This document shows, one piece after another, positions 28,155 to 38,290 of a DNA stretch of 64,000 nucleotides (its first letter is position 1; every line of letters begins with the position of its first letter). The stretch lies in assembly GCF_048548695.1 (NCBI RefSeq), contig NZ_JBLYIF010000011.1. One strand, 5' to 3'. Both the position numbers and the translations under genes were made by a program. This stretch comes from Neptuniibacter sp048548695 (GTDB lineage Bacteria > Pseudomonadota > Gammaproteobacteria > Pseudomonadales > Balneatricaceae). The notes under the pieces are model-generated. The model saw nothing but the letters and a program-made list of their open reading frames with translations, was not told the DNA's origin and made no database searches.

Positions 28155-28370
28155 ATGTCTGATCATCATACCTATAAGAAACTTGAACTGGTGGGTTCAT
28201 CCCGCACCAGTATTGAGGATGCCATTCAAAATGCGATCACAGAATGTGGCAAGTCAGTCAAGAATCTCGACTGGTTCGAAGTTGTGGAGACCCGGGGGCA
28301 TATAGTCAATGGGCAGGTTGGACATTTTCAGGTCACACTGAAAATCGGTTTCCGTATTGAAAGTAGCTAA
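28155..28370 (+). CDS. dodecin-family flavin-binding protein
   Basis: A 71-residue protein with the dodecin pattern: YKKLELVGSSRTSIEDAIQNAI, then LDWFEVVETRGHI (the tryptophan that stacks flavins) and a final beta strand FQVTLKIGFRIE. Dodecins form dodecamers that store riboflavin or FMN and protect against photo-oxidation. A strong ribosome binding site, AAGGAG, precedes the ATG. Confidence 0.95.
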   Translation: MSDHHTYKKLELVGSSRTSIEDAIQNAITECGKSVKNLDWFEVVETRGHIVNGQVGHFQVTLKIGFRIESS

Positions 28371-28404
28371 AGCGTAAATAAACACGACTGTGGCAGCGCC
28401 CGGT

Positions 28405-30960
28405 TTACAGGCAAGGATCAAAACCGGGCATCAAGGCTGAAGTAGCAGAAAACTCCTGCATAAAGGTTTCAAACTCAGCAATCGGCAACGGCTTACTGAA
28501 CAGGTAACCCTGGTAACAGTCAGTTTCTATCAAGTTTAACAATTGCATCTGGTCGCGGGTTTCCACCCCCTCGGCCACAATTTTCATATCCAACTCATGG
28601 GCAATCATGGCAATACCCTTGCAGAGTTGGAAGTCGCGTTTCGATTCGGTTATGCCGTTGATGAATGTGCGGTCAATTTTCAGATAACTGAATGAGTAAC
28701 GGTTCAAATAAGCCAATGACGAGTAGCCGGTACCGAAATCATCAATGGCAATCTCAACCCCCATCTCCTGATACGCATTCAGTATTTTGTCGGTTATTTC
28801 CGAGTGATCCAACAAGAAACTTTCGGTCACCTCAACAATCAGGTTACGCCCTCTGACATCAAAGCTGCGCAAGCTGTTATACAGATGGTTGATGCTTTCA
28901 TGATAATCGAGAAACTGCAGCGGCGATTTATTAATCGAGATCTGGAAATCATCACCGTATTTACGGGTCCATAGTTTCAGCACCCGTAGGGCTTCTGACA
29001 CTACCCAGCGACCAATGCTTTTAATCAGACCGTACCTTTCTGCCAACGGAATAAAGACATCGGGCGGGATCATACCCAGTTTAGGGTGGGTCCAGCGTAA
29101 CAGGGCCTCTGCTTTACCGATGCGCACTGTACCGGCATCAATAATCGGTTGAAAATGCAGTGAAAACTCGTTGCGTTCTAACGCCATACCCAATTCAGTC
29201 AGCAACTCATGGTCATCAACGTTTGTGCTCTTTTGAATATTACGGAAAAACATACACTGATTTCGGCCATGGTACTTAGCCTGATACATCGCCTGATCAG
29301 CCTGCTGCAGTAATACCTTAGAGTCTTTACCATCATCAGGGTATACCGACACACCAATACTGGCTGACAGTGACAACTCAATCTCATCAATACGAACAGG
29401 CGCTTTAAGGTTGCGCAAAATATTTTCAGCAATACGTTCAAGGCCAGAATTGTCCAAGACGCCCGGCAACATGATGACAAATTCATCACCGCCAAGCCGC
29501 GCGACGGTATCCGTTGCACGGGTACAGCGATCAAATACTTCGGAAACATGACTAAGAATTTGATCACCAAAATCATGTCCGTAGGTATCGTTGAAAATTT
29601 TGAAGTTATCCAGATCTATAAAAAATAGCGCGAAGCGGTGTTTGCTCATTTGCGAGCTATTGATCTGCTGCGCCATTAATTTAAGGAAGTGACGGCGGTT
29701 AGGCAGCCCCGTCAGCTGATCCATATAAGCCTGCTTCCAAATCTGCTCCTGGGTAAACACTTCCTGCGTAATATCCCGGGCGATTTTTGAAATACCTACT
29801 ACCCTGTCATCTTCATATATTGGCGACAGGCTAACCGAGACATGAATCGAACGGCCAGATTTATGCAATCGAAGGGTTCTGAAGTGGTTGATTTTTCGAC
29901 CCTGGATGATCTGACCAAGAAACACCGCCTCCTCTTCGAGTTTGTCATCGGGAAACAACGTAATAATTGACTGCCCCACCATCTCCTCAGTCTTGTAACC
30001 AAACATACGCTCAGCACCGGGATTCCAGCTTTGCACGATGCCATCCAGAGATTTGCTGATGATGGCATCATCAGACGACTCAACGATCACCTCAAACTGC
30101 CGCGTAATACGTTCCTGTGTCACCAGTTTAGTGACATCACGGGCGATGGTAGATACCCCGACAATACCGCCATCTTCATTGAACACTGGGGAGATAGTAA
30201 CGGACACTTCAACCAGGTGACCTGACTTATGCTGCCGTTGGGTTCTAAAGTGCTCAACGCGTTTACCTGCCGCCAGCTTAGCGAGAATTTCCGCTTCTTC
30301 ATGAGCCCTTTCCGGCGGAAAGATCTTCAGCATTGGCTGGCCAATCATCTCTTCGGCCTTATAACCAAACATGCGCTCTGCTGCCTGGTTCCAGCTCTGC
30401 ACTATGCCATCAATGGACTTGCTGATAATGGCATCTTCGGAGGTTTCGATAATCGACTGAAAATGACTCTGCAACGCTTCGGCCGCTACCTGCTGACTAA
30501 TATCCTGGGCAATGTAAGATGCCCCTACAATCAAACCATGGGGGTTAACAATGGGCGACAGGGTGATCGCAACCTGTAGTTGCGAGCCATCCTTATGCTG
30601 ACGGCGAGTCCGATGGTGCACCAGACGCTTACCCAACAACATATTCTGTAATAATTCTTGATGCTCTGAAATCAGGTCGGCAGGAATAATTTTACGCAGG
30701 CTTTGCCCAGTCATCTCAGCAGAGACGTAACCAAACAGCTCAGCCGCAGCGGGGTTCCAACTGCTGACTACACTATCCAGAGACGTAACCATGATGGCAT
30801 CGTTGGCGGACGCGACAACAGCATCAAACAGCTGCGATTCTGCAGCTTGATCAATATTGGGCGTGTGGACATCCATCCTTGAATGGTTCTGATCTATATC
30901 CCTATTGTGTGCTTCACTTTGCCCATTTTCATTGTTTTTATTGCGGTCAAAGGTCGTCAT
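28405..30960 (-). CDS. PAS-PAS-PAS-GGDEF-EAL cyclic-di-GMP protein
   Basis: About 851 residues. Three PAS/PAC units (about 40-155, 165-280 and 288-405) resemble each other closely, as if duplicated (SWNPAAAELFGY, SWNQAAERMFGYKAEEM and SWNPGAERMFGYKTEEM). A GGDEF domain follows (about 415-575) with an intact RLGGDEF, then an EAL domain (about 595-845) with EALLRW and DDFGTGYSSL. Both synthesis and breakdown of c-di-GMP are possible. The start at 30960 (MTTFDRNK) is preferred, because the longer GTG start at 30993 lies inside a MITE end. That MITE is inserted 20 bases upstream and must shape expression. Confidence 0.9.
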   Translation of the reverse strand: MTTFDRNKNNENGQSEAHNRDIDQNHSRMDVHTPNIDQAAESQLFDAVVASANDAIMVTSLDSVVSSWNPAAAELFGYVSAEMTGQSLRKIIPADLISEHQELLQNMLLGKRLVHHRTRRQHKDGSQLQVAITLSPIVNPHGLIVGASYIAQDISQQVAAEALQSHFQSIIETSEDAIISKSIDGIVQSWNQAAERMFGYKAEEMIGQPMLKIFPPERAHEEAEILAKLAAGKRVEHFRTQRQHKSGHLVEVSVTISPVFNEDGGIVGVSTIARDVTKLVTQERITRQFEVIVESSDDAIISKSLDGIVQSWNPGAERMFGYKTEEMVGQSIITLFPDDKLEEEAVFLGQIIQGRKINHFRTLRLHKSGRSIHVSVSLSPIYEDDRVVGISKIARDITQEVFTQEQIWKQAYMDQLTGLPNRRHFLKLMAQQINSSQMSKHRFALFFIDLDNFKIFNDTYGHDFGDQILSHVSEVFDRCTRATDTVARLGGDEFVIMLPGVLDNSGLERIAENILRNLKAPVRIDEIELSLSASIGVSVYPDDGKDSKVLLQQADQAMYQAKYHGRNQCMFFRNIQKSTNVDDHELLTELGMALERNEFSLHFQPIIDAGTVRIGKAEALLRWTHPKLGMIPPDVFIPLAERYGLIKSIGRWVVSEALRVLKLWTRKYGDDFQISINKSPLQFLDYHESINHLYNSLRSFDVRGRNLIVEVTESFLLDHSEITDKILNAYQEMGVEIAIDDFGTGYSSLAYLNRYSFSYLKIDRTFINGITESKRDFQLCKGIAMIAHELDMKIVAEGVETRDQMQLLNLIETDCYQGYLFSKPLPIAEFETFMQEFSATSALMPGFDPCL

Positions 30961-30980
30961 ATATCGCCACAGATATTTAG

Positions 30981-31113
30981 GGAATCTACGCACAAGTCCA
31001 AGACTTTCTCTGCGTTACCGAGTTTCGACAGGCAACCAGCATGTCTGTAACCGCTGCCTTGATCTCAAATTGTTCTGAAAGCCAGAGGCGTTTTGGGTTT
31101 ATTCGTAGGTTCT
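30981..31113. mobile_element. MITE-like element, copy 1, with TTAG target duplication
   Basis: A 133-base non-coding element. The left end is GGAATCTACG and the right end CGTAGGTTCT, an imperfect terminal inverted repeat. TTAG flanks it on both sides (30977-30980 and 31114-31117), a YTAR duplication as made by IS5-family transposases. The interior (AGGCAACCAGCATG, CTGAAAGCCAGAGG) is shared with the copy near 55 kb and, inverted, with the 61 kb copy. It lies just upstream of the PAS-GGDEF-EAL gene. Confidence 0.85.
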
Positions 31114-31117
31114 TTAG

Positions 31118-31413
31118 CAAAAGAATGATCTAAAGCCTAGCGAGATAACAATTTTGTAGCGTGAAAAAATACACATTTAAATTAAGGTTAAACCAATTTA
31201 TACGTTATGCAACAATAAGATAGACATTTATTTAATGTAAAAAACAGGTTAAATTTAGGCAAAATTTGAACTAAGTGAATAGTAAAAATTCCATGGGAAC
31301 ACCGGCGCCATTACAGCATAGTTAAGTTAACACTTATATAAGGTAGGTCAACTACAGACACTGTGTAAACGTAACCTGAGAAAAGTTGATCTGGTGCAGA
31401 TGTAATCGTGCAA
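31118..31413. other. AT-rich intergenic region
   Basis: About 300 AT-rich bases between the MITE and the end of the REC-PAS-GGDEF-EAL gene. It probably holds the displaced promoter of the PAS-GGDEF-EAL gene. No gene or clear hairpin was seen. Confidence 0.5.
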
Positions 31414-34194
31414 TCAATCTGTAACCCAATTACGGATCCGCTCTAGCACCAGGTCACGACCACTGCGCAGCGAGGCCAACTCATCATCAGGCAGTGGAAC
31501 ACCGGATTCAGCTTTACGCTTCAACAGTCCGGCCGCCCGACGTGACAACTGCTCAAATGCGGGGAGTACCGCTGCGGGCATCACAGCAAGCGCATCCTCA
31601 TGCCCCAATACGTGCTGCTGCCAGTCATGAAGGGGATCAAGCGGAGGAAGAATATCCTGATCACTACACAGGTATTTATCGATTGCCTGTAACCAGGATC
31701 GGTACTCGACCAGACCAAACAGCGCTGGCATCAACTGCCGATCCAATGACTTCTGTCCCAACCAATTCGACTCGGGTTGCCAGGATTTAGTCCAGGCTAT
31801 AATGTGCTCTGCAGGCATCGGACGGGCAATGCCAAAACCCTGCGCCTGTTCACACCCCAGCCACAGCAACATTTCGCCTTGTTCCGCCGTTTCGACGCCT
31901 TCTGCAATCACCTGCCGACGGAAGGCGCGTGATAACCCCATGACCCCTTCCAGAATTGCCAGATCTTCTGGATCATCCAACATGTCCCGGACAAAACTAC
32001 GGTCGATTTTCAGTATTTCAGCAGGTAACAGTTTTAAATAAGACAGTGACGAATAGCCGGTACCAAAATCATCCAGGGAGACTAATATGCCCAAGCGACG
32101 GCAATCACGTATCACCTGTGACGCATGACTAATATTCTCCAGCGCGCTAGTCTCCAGAACCTCAAGTTCGAGCATGGCAGGACAGACATCAGAGAACTCG
32201 GCCATTAAGGTGCGGAGCTGTTCGACAAAATTTGACTGCTGCAGGTGGTAAGCCGCGATATTGACACTGACTGGCAGGTTGAGTTGCTGGCTTTGCCAGG
32301 TTCTCACTTGTTGCAGTGCCTGTTTCAGCGTCCACTCACCCAGTTCAATAATCGCCAGATGATCCTCTATATCAGGCAGAAAACTGTCTGGTGAAAGTAT
32401 TCCGAGTTCTGGGTGCTGCCAACGCAGCAACGCTTCAACACCAATCACTTCACCCGTGCGCATATTCACTTTCGGTTGGTAATAAAGCTGAAATTCAGCC
32501 GCGGCAATCCCCTGCCGGATACGTTCAATATTGCGGTGCCGGCCGCGAAGGTGTCGGTCCTGCTCGGCGTCAAATAGACAGTAGCGGTTTTTACCTGACA
32601 GTTCTGCCTGATACATGGCCTGATCGGCCTGGCGCAGCAGCTGGTCGGCATCCACTTCTTCTGCTTGCGGATAAAAAGTAACCCCAATACTGGCAGATAC
32701 CTGGAGGGTATTACCGCCAATATTAATATTTTCAGACACGGCATTGAGTAACCGCTGCAGCAGAGGTAAGCAACTGTCGGGCTCGGGCAGATCCATCATG
32801 ACAGCAACAAACTCATCACCCCCGAGCCGGGCAATGGTATCGCTGTCGCGCAGAACATTTTTCATCCGATAGGCCAGGCTCATCAAGAGTAAATCACCCA
32901 CCTTGTGACCGTAAGTATCGTTGACCTCTTTAAAACCATCCAGGTCGAGGAACAGCACGGCAACATGCTCGCCACGGCGGGCATCCTGAATCATAGCGTG
33001 GCGTAAACGGTCATTGAGCAGTACCCGGTTTGGCAATCCGGTCAGGGCATCATAATGCGCAATATGCTCCAGTTGTTGCTGCTGTTTTTTCAGCTGGGTG
33101 ATATCAGTGAACAACGAGACATAGTTATCTACCTCCCCCTGCGCGTTATGTATCGCGCTGATGGTGCGCAGTTCAGCATATATTTCACCATTGCTGCGCC
33201 GGTTCCAAATCTCGCCGGACCAGTGTCCATCCTGCAGCAAGGTTTGCCATAGCTGCTCATAAAACTCTTTGCCATGCTCACCGGATCTCAACAGCCGACT
33301 GCTTTGACCCACGGCTTCGTCATGACGGTAACCGGTGATGTAGGTAAAGGCATCGTTGACATCAAGGATGACACCGGCAGCATCAAAAATCATGATGCCT
33401 TCCCGGGCATGGTCAAAAACACTGGCGGCCAGTTTGAGCTTAGCCGCAGCCTGTTGCTTTTCGGTAATGTCATGCACGATGGTAAAGATCAGTGTACGCC
33501 CTTGCATCTCCACCGGTGTGGTATATAGCTCAACATCACGTACTGCGCCATCATGCAGGCGTTGCTGAACCGTGCTTCGGCGCTGCTCACTCAGCATGGC
33601 AAGCAAAGCGGCCTGTTCAGAATCTTTAGTAAATACCGTCAAGCCGATAAGACTTAGACCTGTCATGCGTTCTGTGTCATAGCCATAAAACAGCTGCGCA
33701 GAATGGTTAGAGGCCACAACCTGACCCGTATCAGGATCGAGCAGTAACATCACCGAATTATTTTGCTCAAAAAAGCTTCTGAATTGAGCTTCGCTGCTGG
33801 CAACGTCCTTGCGTAAACGCTCCATCTGCACCAGGTTATGGATCCGGCTCCGTGCGATATTCACATTGACCGGTTTGGTCAGGTAATCCACAGCCCCCAG
33901 TTCAAGCCCTTTTGCTTCTTCCTGAATATCACTCAGCGCGGTCACAAACACCACAGGTATATGCTTCAGGCTGTCATCCGCCTTAAGTCGACGGCATACT
34001 TCATAACCATCCAGCTCAGGCATCATGATATCCAGCAGAATGATATCCGGTTCCATTTCAGCCGCGAGCAGCAGGCCTTTTAAGCCAGAATTAGCAATAT
34101 ACAGATCGAACTCATTGGCCAGAGCCCGACCCAACATGCGCAGATTGGTCGGATTATCATCAACCATCAGGACTTTTGATCGGGTTTGGCTCAT
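31414..34194 (-). CDS. REC-PAS-PAS-GGDEF-EAL response regulator
   Basis: A 926-residue protein. The receiver (about 5-125) has the phospho-acceptor in IILLDIMMPELDG and a K in LTKPVN. Two PAS domains (about 135-245 and 255-375) are followed by GGDEF (about 385-545, RLGGDEFVAV intact), EAL (about 560-810, EALLRW and DDFGTGYSSLSYL) and a C-terminal extension of about 110 residues of unknown kind. It turns a phosphorylation signal into a change of c-di-GMP. Its ATG overlaps the stop of the hybrid kinase by 4 bases, so the kinase is the likely partner. Confidence 0.93.
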   Translation of the reverse strand: MSQTRSKVLMVDDNPTNLRMLGRALANEFDLYIANSGLKGLLLAAEMEPDIILLDIMMPELDGYEVCRRLKADDSLKHIPVVFVTALSDIQEEAKGLELGAVDYLTKPVNVNIARSRIHNLVQMERLRKDVASSEAQFRSFFEQNNSVMLLLDPDTGQVVASNHSAQLFYGYDTERMTGLSLIGLTVFTKDSEQAALLAMLSEQRRSTVQQRLHDGAVRDVELYTTPVEMQGRTLIFTIVHDITEKQQAAAKLKLAASVFDHAREGIMIFDAAGVILDVNDAFTYITGYRHDEAVGQSSRLLRSGEHGKEFYEQLWQTLLQDGHWSGEIWNRRSNGEIYAELRTISAIHNAQGEVDNYVSLFTDITQLKKQQQQLEHIAHYDALTGLPNRVLLNDRLRHAMIQDARRGEHVAVLFLDLDGFKEVNDTYGHKVGDLLLMSLAYRMKNVLRDSDTIARLGGDEFVAVMMDLPEPDSCLPLLQRLLNAVSENINIGGNTLQVSASIGVTFYPQAEEVDADQLLRQADQAMYQAELSGKNRYCLFDAEQDRHLRGRHRNIERIRQGIAAAEFQLYYQPKVNMRTGEVIGVEALLRWQHPELGILSPDSFLPDIEDHLAIIELGEWTLKQALQQVRTWQSQQLNLPVSVNIAAYHLQQSNFVEQLRTLMAEFSDVCPAMLELEVLETSALENISHASQVIRDCRRLGILVSLDDFGTGYSSLSYLKLLPAEILKIDRSFVRDMLDDPEDLAILEGVMGLSRAFRRQVIAEGVETAEQGEMLLWLGCEQAQGFGIARPMPAEHIIAWTKSWQPESNWLGQKSLDRQLMPALFGLVEYRSWLQAIDKYLCSDQDILPPLDPLHDWQQHVLGHEDALAVMPAAVLPAFEQLSRRAAGLLKRKAESGVPLPDDELASLRSGRDLVLERIRNWVTD

Positions 34195-37163
34195 GCGCGA
34201 TCAACCTCAGACAGCAATAACTGACGCACTGTTTGTAAACGTTCCAACGCATCTTCGAACCGAAATGCATCCACCAGCTTGCCCGTTTCAGTTAATACCT
34301 CAGCAGCGGCATATCCTTCAGCCATCTGTTTCAGGGTTGCAAAGGAATCTAACGCGATAAAAGCTCCCTGCTCCAACTGCGCGATTAACAGATCGATGGC
34401 AGGCAACAACTCATCCGGCGAACATTTCACAACATCAGCCGGCATGGCTGTTGCTGATGACGCGTTTTCAGCAGTCGGCAGCCAAGTGGCCAGAACACTG
34501 TATAAATCCTGTAGCATGACCGGTTTGGTAATGATGTTGTTCATACCCGCAGCATAACAAGCCCGTTGTTCTTCTGGAAAAACATCTGCCGTCATTGCCA
34601 GTATCGGGATGGCTGGAAGATCGTTCGTTTGTTCCCAAGCGCGTATCGCCTTAGTCGCTTCGATACCGTCCAATTCAGGCATATGCAGGTCCATCAGCAC
34701 CAGATCAAACCTCGCGTCAGTTTCAGTTATCTGCTGCACAGCCAGTCGTCCGTTACCAACCCACTGACACTGCAAGCCAATTCTGTCCAGCAGCGCGGCG
34801 GCAATATCGCGGTTTACCTCAACATCTTCAACAATCAGCACCTGCCCCTGTAAAGGCTGATCAGCGATATTGACAGGGTCTAGACCAGAAGATTTGGGCA
34901 GTGTTTGATCTGACAAGCGAGCCTGCACCCGAAACCAGAAACGGGAGCCTTTGTTCTCTTCACTCTCGACACCGACTTCACCCTGCATCAGTTCAGCCAG
35001 GCTGCTGACAATAGACAACCCCAAACCTGAACCACCAAACAGCCGGGTGGTTGAATCATCCGCCTGAATAAAGGGGTTGAAAATATTGCGCTGTTTCTCA
35101 GTCGGTATACCGATACCGGTGTCCTTAACCGCAAACTCAAGCACCGCAACATTTTCATCCCGGCTAACCTCAGCACAGCTCAGTTCAACTCCACCCTGCC
35201 GGGTAAATTTAATGGCATTGTTTACCAGGTTAGTCAGCATCTGACGTAAGCGATGCGCGTCACCCAAGTAGGCTTGCTGCGCGGGTATCTGATTAAACAC
35301 GTTTAGGGTTAAACCTTTATCATGTGCAGACTCTAAAAACAGCCGCTGACACTCCTCCATAATTTCTGCCGGCAATAACGCACCCTGTTCAAGCTGCATT
35401 TTGCCTGCTTCAACCTTAGACAGATCGAGGATGTCATTTAAGAGTGCGAGTAAGGATTGACCCGAGTGAATGATGGTTCTGGCATAATCAGCTCGTTGCT
35501 GGGGCTGTAGGTTGTTATCCTGTAGTAATTGCGCCATGCCCAGAATACCGTTTAATGGCGTGCGCAACTCATGAGACATGGTTGCCAAAAAACGGCTTTT
35601 GGCAATATTGGCAGCTTCAGCCTGCTGGCTGGCAAGCTCAAGCTGCGAAGCGGTGCGCTTTAGCGCCGTAATATCGGTAATGGTGCCGATCCAGCCAGTA
35701 ACAACACCCTCCATATCCATTTCAGGATTAGCCAGGCAGATGACCCACACCGGCATCGCTTCAGGTTCTGCAAAACGAAATTCAGCACGGAAAAAAGCAC
35801 ATGTCTGCTGAGCGGTCAGCCAAGCCTTCATCACCGCCGGACGGTCTTCAGGATGAATCAGCGCGGCCCAGTCAGTACCCAGTTTATCGCGGCGATAACC
35901 ACTGATCTGCATCCAGCGCGGGCTAAGGTAGATAAATTTACCATCTGCATCAATTTGCCAAACGCCGGACGGTGACGATTCAGACAGCCGTTGATAACGT
36001 GACAAACTGTCCGTTAGCGCCTGCGAGGCCTGTTTGCGACGGGTAACATCTTGATGCGTACCCTGCATTAACAGAGGCTTGCCATCCTCAGTCCAGGAGG
36101 TAACTTTGCCTCGATCCAGCACCCATACCCAATGGCCAGCACGGTGTTTCATACGGGCCTCTATTTCATAATACGGTGCATCACCAGAGAAGTGTCGCTC
36201 CAATGCGGCAGTGGATTCTGCCAGATCATCGGGGTGAGCAAGGTTCAACCATGTATCGATGTTGATCGGCTCCAACTCCTGCAGCCGGTAACCGATAATT
36301 TCTGCCCAGCGTTCATTAAAATACGTGGCGCCAGTTTGTATATTCCATTCCCAGATACCCACCCGGGTGGCTTCTAAGACATTTTCAAAGCGCTCAGCTT
36401 CACGCTCCAGTTTGAGCCGGGAATCACTCACCAGGGATATCATGCGATTCAGGGTCGCACTAAGTAATGAGGTTTCTTGATAGCGGAAGTCGGGTAACGG
36501 TGACAGTGGTATACCGTCGTTATCCTGCTCACCTAAGTGATGAGCAAGCTGGTTAACCGGTTCGACCAATATTCGGCTAACCAGACCCAGCAACATCGAA
36601 ATAAGAAATAATGCAGCCAGGCCGCTGATCAACAGCGTGCTATACAACGCCGTGCTCAACTGGCTTTTCATCTGGGCATCACTGTTGTAAATAATTATCT
36701 GGCCTAGAGACTGGCCATGCTCACCCACCAGAGGCTGGCTTGTTTGCATGAACGCCGTTTGTAACAACGTCTGATGCAGCAGGCTCTCAGGGTCATAATC
36801 AACCACCGACTGGTCTGGCAAGCGCAACTTGCCGGTCACGAATTCATCCTGCCCCGTGATTTCTGCCATCAGGTTATCTTTTACAACAAGTGCTTGATGG
36901 AACTTACTACCCGTCTCGGTTAGCAACAGTTTCTGGTAGTCATTGACCGCATATGCCGATACCAATGGACTGATATTAATCACCAGACGGTTTAATGCCT
37001 CGGCCGTTGCTTCTGTCATCTGCTCTATAATTGCTTCGCGTTGCAAAGAGTATTGCAGCACGCTATGCAGGGCAAAAACCAGGATGACAGTAGCCGCCGT
37101 AAAGAGACCAAGGTGGGATAGTAGTGACGGCCGCTTGTGCATACGTTCACGCTGTTTAGTCAT
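34191..37163 (-). CDS. hybrid sensor histidine kinase (PAS-PAS-HisKA-HATPase-REC)
   Basis: A 990-residue inner-membrane kinase. A membrane segment (about 17-36) and a second one (about 173-198) enclose a periplasmic domain of about 135 residues. Two PAS/PAC units lie at about 255-500. HisKA has FLATMSHELRTPLNGILG (about 520) and the ATPase domain has LVNNAIKF and GSGLGLSIV. A REC domain (about 775-890) has LVLMDLHMPELDG. A helical C-terminal tail shows no clear Hpt histidine. It overlaps the gene for a periplasmic binding protein upstream and the REC-GGDEF-EAL gene downstream, as in LuxPQ-style circuits. Confidence 0.93.
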   Translation of the reverse strand: MTKQRERMHKRPSLLSHLGLFTAATVILVFALHSVLQYSLQREAIIEQMTEATAEALNRLVINISPLVSAYAVNDYQKLLLTETGSKFHQALVVKDNLMAEITGQDEFVTGKLRLPDQSVVDYDPESLLHQTLLQTAFMQTSQPLVGEHGQSLGQIIIYNSDAQMKSQLSTALYSTLLISGLAALFLISMLLGLVSRILVEPVNQLAHHLGEQDNDGIPLSPLPDFRYQETSLLSATLNRMISLVSDSRLKLEREAERFENVLEATRVGIWEWNIQTGATYFNERWAEIIGYRLQELEPINIDTWLNLAHPDDLAESTAALERHFSGDAPYYEIEARMKHRAGHWVWVLDRGKVTSWTEDGKPLLMQGTHQDVTRRKQASQALTDSLSRYQRLSESSPSGVWQIDADGKFIYLSPRWMQISGYRRDKLGTDWAALIHPEDRPAVMKAWLTAQQTCAFFRAEFRFAEPEAMPVWVICLANPEMDMEGVVTGWIGTITDITALKRTASQLELASQQAEAANIAKSRFLATMSHELRTPLNGILGMAQLLQDNNLQPQQRADYARTIIHSGQSLLALLNDILDLSKVEAGKMQLEQGALLPAEIMEECQRLFLESAHDKGLTLNVFNQIPAQQAYLGDAHRLRQMLTNLVNNAIKFTRQGGVELSCAEVSRDENVAVLEFAVKDTGIGIPTEKQRNIFNPFIQADDSTTRLFGGSGLGLSIVSSLAELMQGEVGVESEENKGSRFWFRVQARLSDQTLPKSSGLDPVNIADQPLQGQVLIVEDVEVNRDIAAALLDRIGLQCQWVGNGRLAVQQITETDARFDLVLMDLHMPELDGIEATKAIRAWEQTNDLPAIPILAMTADVFPEEQRACYAAGMNNIITKPVMLQDLYSVLATWLPTAENASSATAMPADVVKCSPDELLPAIDLLIAQLEQGAFIALDSFATLKQMAEGYAAAEVLTETGKLVDAFRFEDALERLQTVRQLLLSEVDRA

Positions 37164-38136
37164 GATCTACGCTCGGCGCATTTTCCAACAAGTTATCCTT
37201 TATCTGATTGAGGTTGTCAGTGGTGATCGTCAACACCGGGACTTCAATTTCAGCTGACACTGGCACGCCGCGCAAATAATCATCAATCACTCTGACGGCT
37301 GTTTCGCCCATTAGCTTAGGCTGTTGCAATGCGCTAGCCAGTAGCGTTCCGTCCGCGATCAATGGCAGAAACTCCGGCAGCGCATCAAAACAGATTAACA
37401 GGATTTTCTCTCTGCGACCGCTCTCTTCTACTGCCTGCAAGACTGCCTTGTAATGTTTTCCGCCCTGTAGCCACAGGGCACGCAAATCAGCAAAATTCCG
37501 TATTAATTCTTTGGCATAACGGTATGTTTCATTGTAAGAAAATGTTTTCTGCTGGCGGATGCCTGCCATTTTAATATCGGCATATTTCAAAGCCTGAACA
37601 AATCCTGCGGTACGTTCTCTGCCGTTGAGTCGAGTTTGCGGAATCGCAATCACCCCCACCCGCCCTGCAGCAATATTGCTTGCATGCATGGCATCCGCCA
37701 GAATCGTGCCTAAAGTATAACCGCCCTGATAATTGCCTGATTTAATGAAACTCAGGTATTCACCCTGTTCAGTGCCAATATCGGCAATGACAACCGGTAC
37801 CCCTGCATTTTTTGCCAGCCTGAGTAATGTCACAGCGGTAGAAGACGTGGTGGGGGAAATCACTAATGCGGCCAGTTCCGACCTGAGCGCCTGAACCGTA
37901 TTTTCCAGCTCCAGCCTGGCACTGTTTTGTGAGTCGAACAGCAAGACCTCATGGCCACTTGCCTGCGCCTGCAATTGCAGACCTTCGGCCATAGACTGCC
38001 AGAATGGGATTGATAGATCCGGCGAGATATAGGCAATTCTTGCGGCATAAGACGTGTTGGCAATAACACAAGTTATGATCATCGCAAAAATCCGCATGAG
38101 CAGTTTTGACGTCGATGTATAGGCTTTATCAGGCAA
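37156..38136 (-). CDS. periplasmic sugar/autoinducer-type binding protein (LuxP/TorT-like)
   Basis: A 313-326 residue periplasmic binding protein of the RbsB/LuxP/TorT type. The start is uncertain: TTG at 38136 or ATG at 38097; the latter gives a clean signal peptide (MRIFAMIITCVIANTSYA). Motifs include IAYISPDLSIPFWQSMAEG and VLLFDSQNSARLELENTVQAL, with the hinge elements LVISPTTSSTAV and PVVIADIGTEQ. No ABC permease or ATPase is nearby. Instead the 3' end overlaps the hybrid kinase by 8 bases, so it probably delivers a periplasmic signal to that kinase. The ligand is unknown. Confidence 0.88.
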   Translation of the reverse strand: MPDKAYTSTSKLLMRIFAMIITCVIANTSYAARIAYISPDLSIPFWQSMAEGLQLQAQASGHEVLLFDSQNSARLELENTVQALRSELAALVISPTTSSTAVTLLRLAKNAGVPVVIADIGTEQGEYLSFIKSGNYQGGYTLGTILADAMHASNIAAGRVGVIAIPQTRLNGRERTAGFVQALKYADIKMAGIRQQKTFSYNETYRYAKELIRNFADLRALWLQGGKHYKAVLQAVEESGRREKILLICFDALPEFLPLIADGTLLASALQQPKLMGETAVRVIDDYLRGVPVSAEIEVPVLTITTDNLNQIKDNLLENAPSVDHD

Positions 38137-38290
38137 ACGCAGTACCAGTCGTTGTGGAAAAAGAACAGAATCAATAAAAACGTAAAAGTTTTAGTAAAAA
38201 TCCTAGCAGTTAGTTAGAGTGACTGACGGAACAGTTAAGTTAAAATAACAACAAAGCCTTGCAGTCGTATATCTCCACCAGAGCTTATAT

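Noticed and set aside
38136..38290. ABC transporter partner for the periplasmic binding protein
   Set aside because: No permease or ATPase gene is present on either side; the neighbours are kinase and GGDEF genes.
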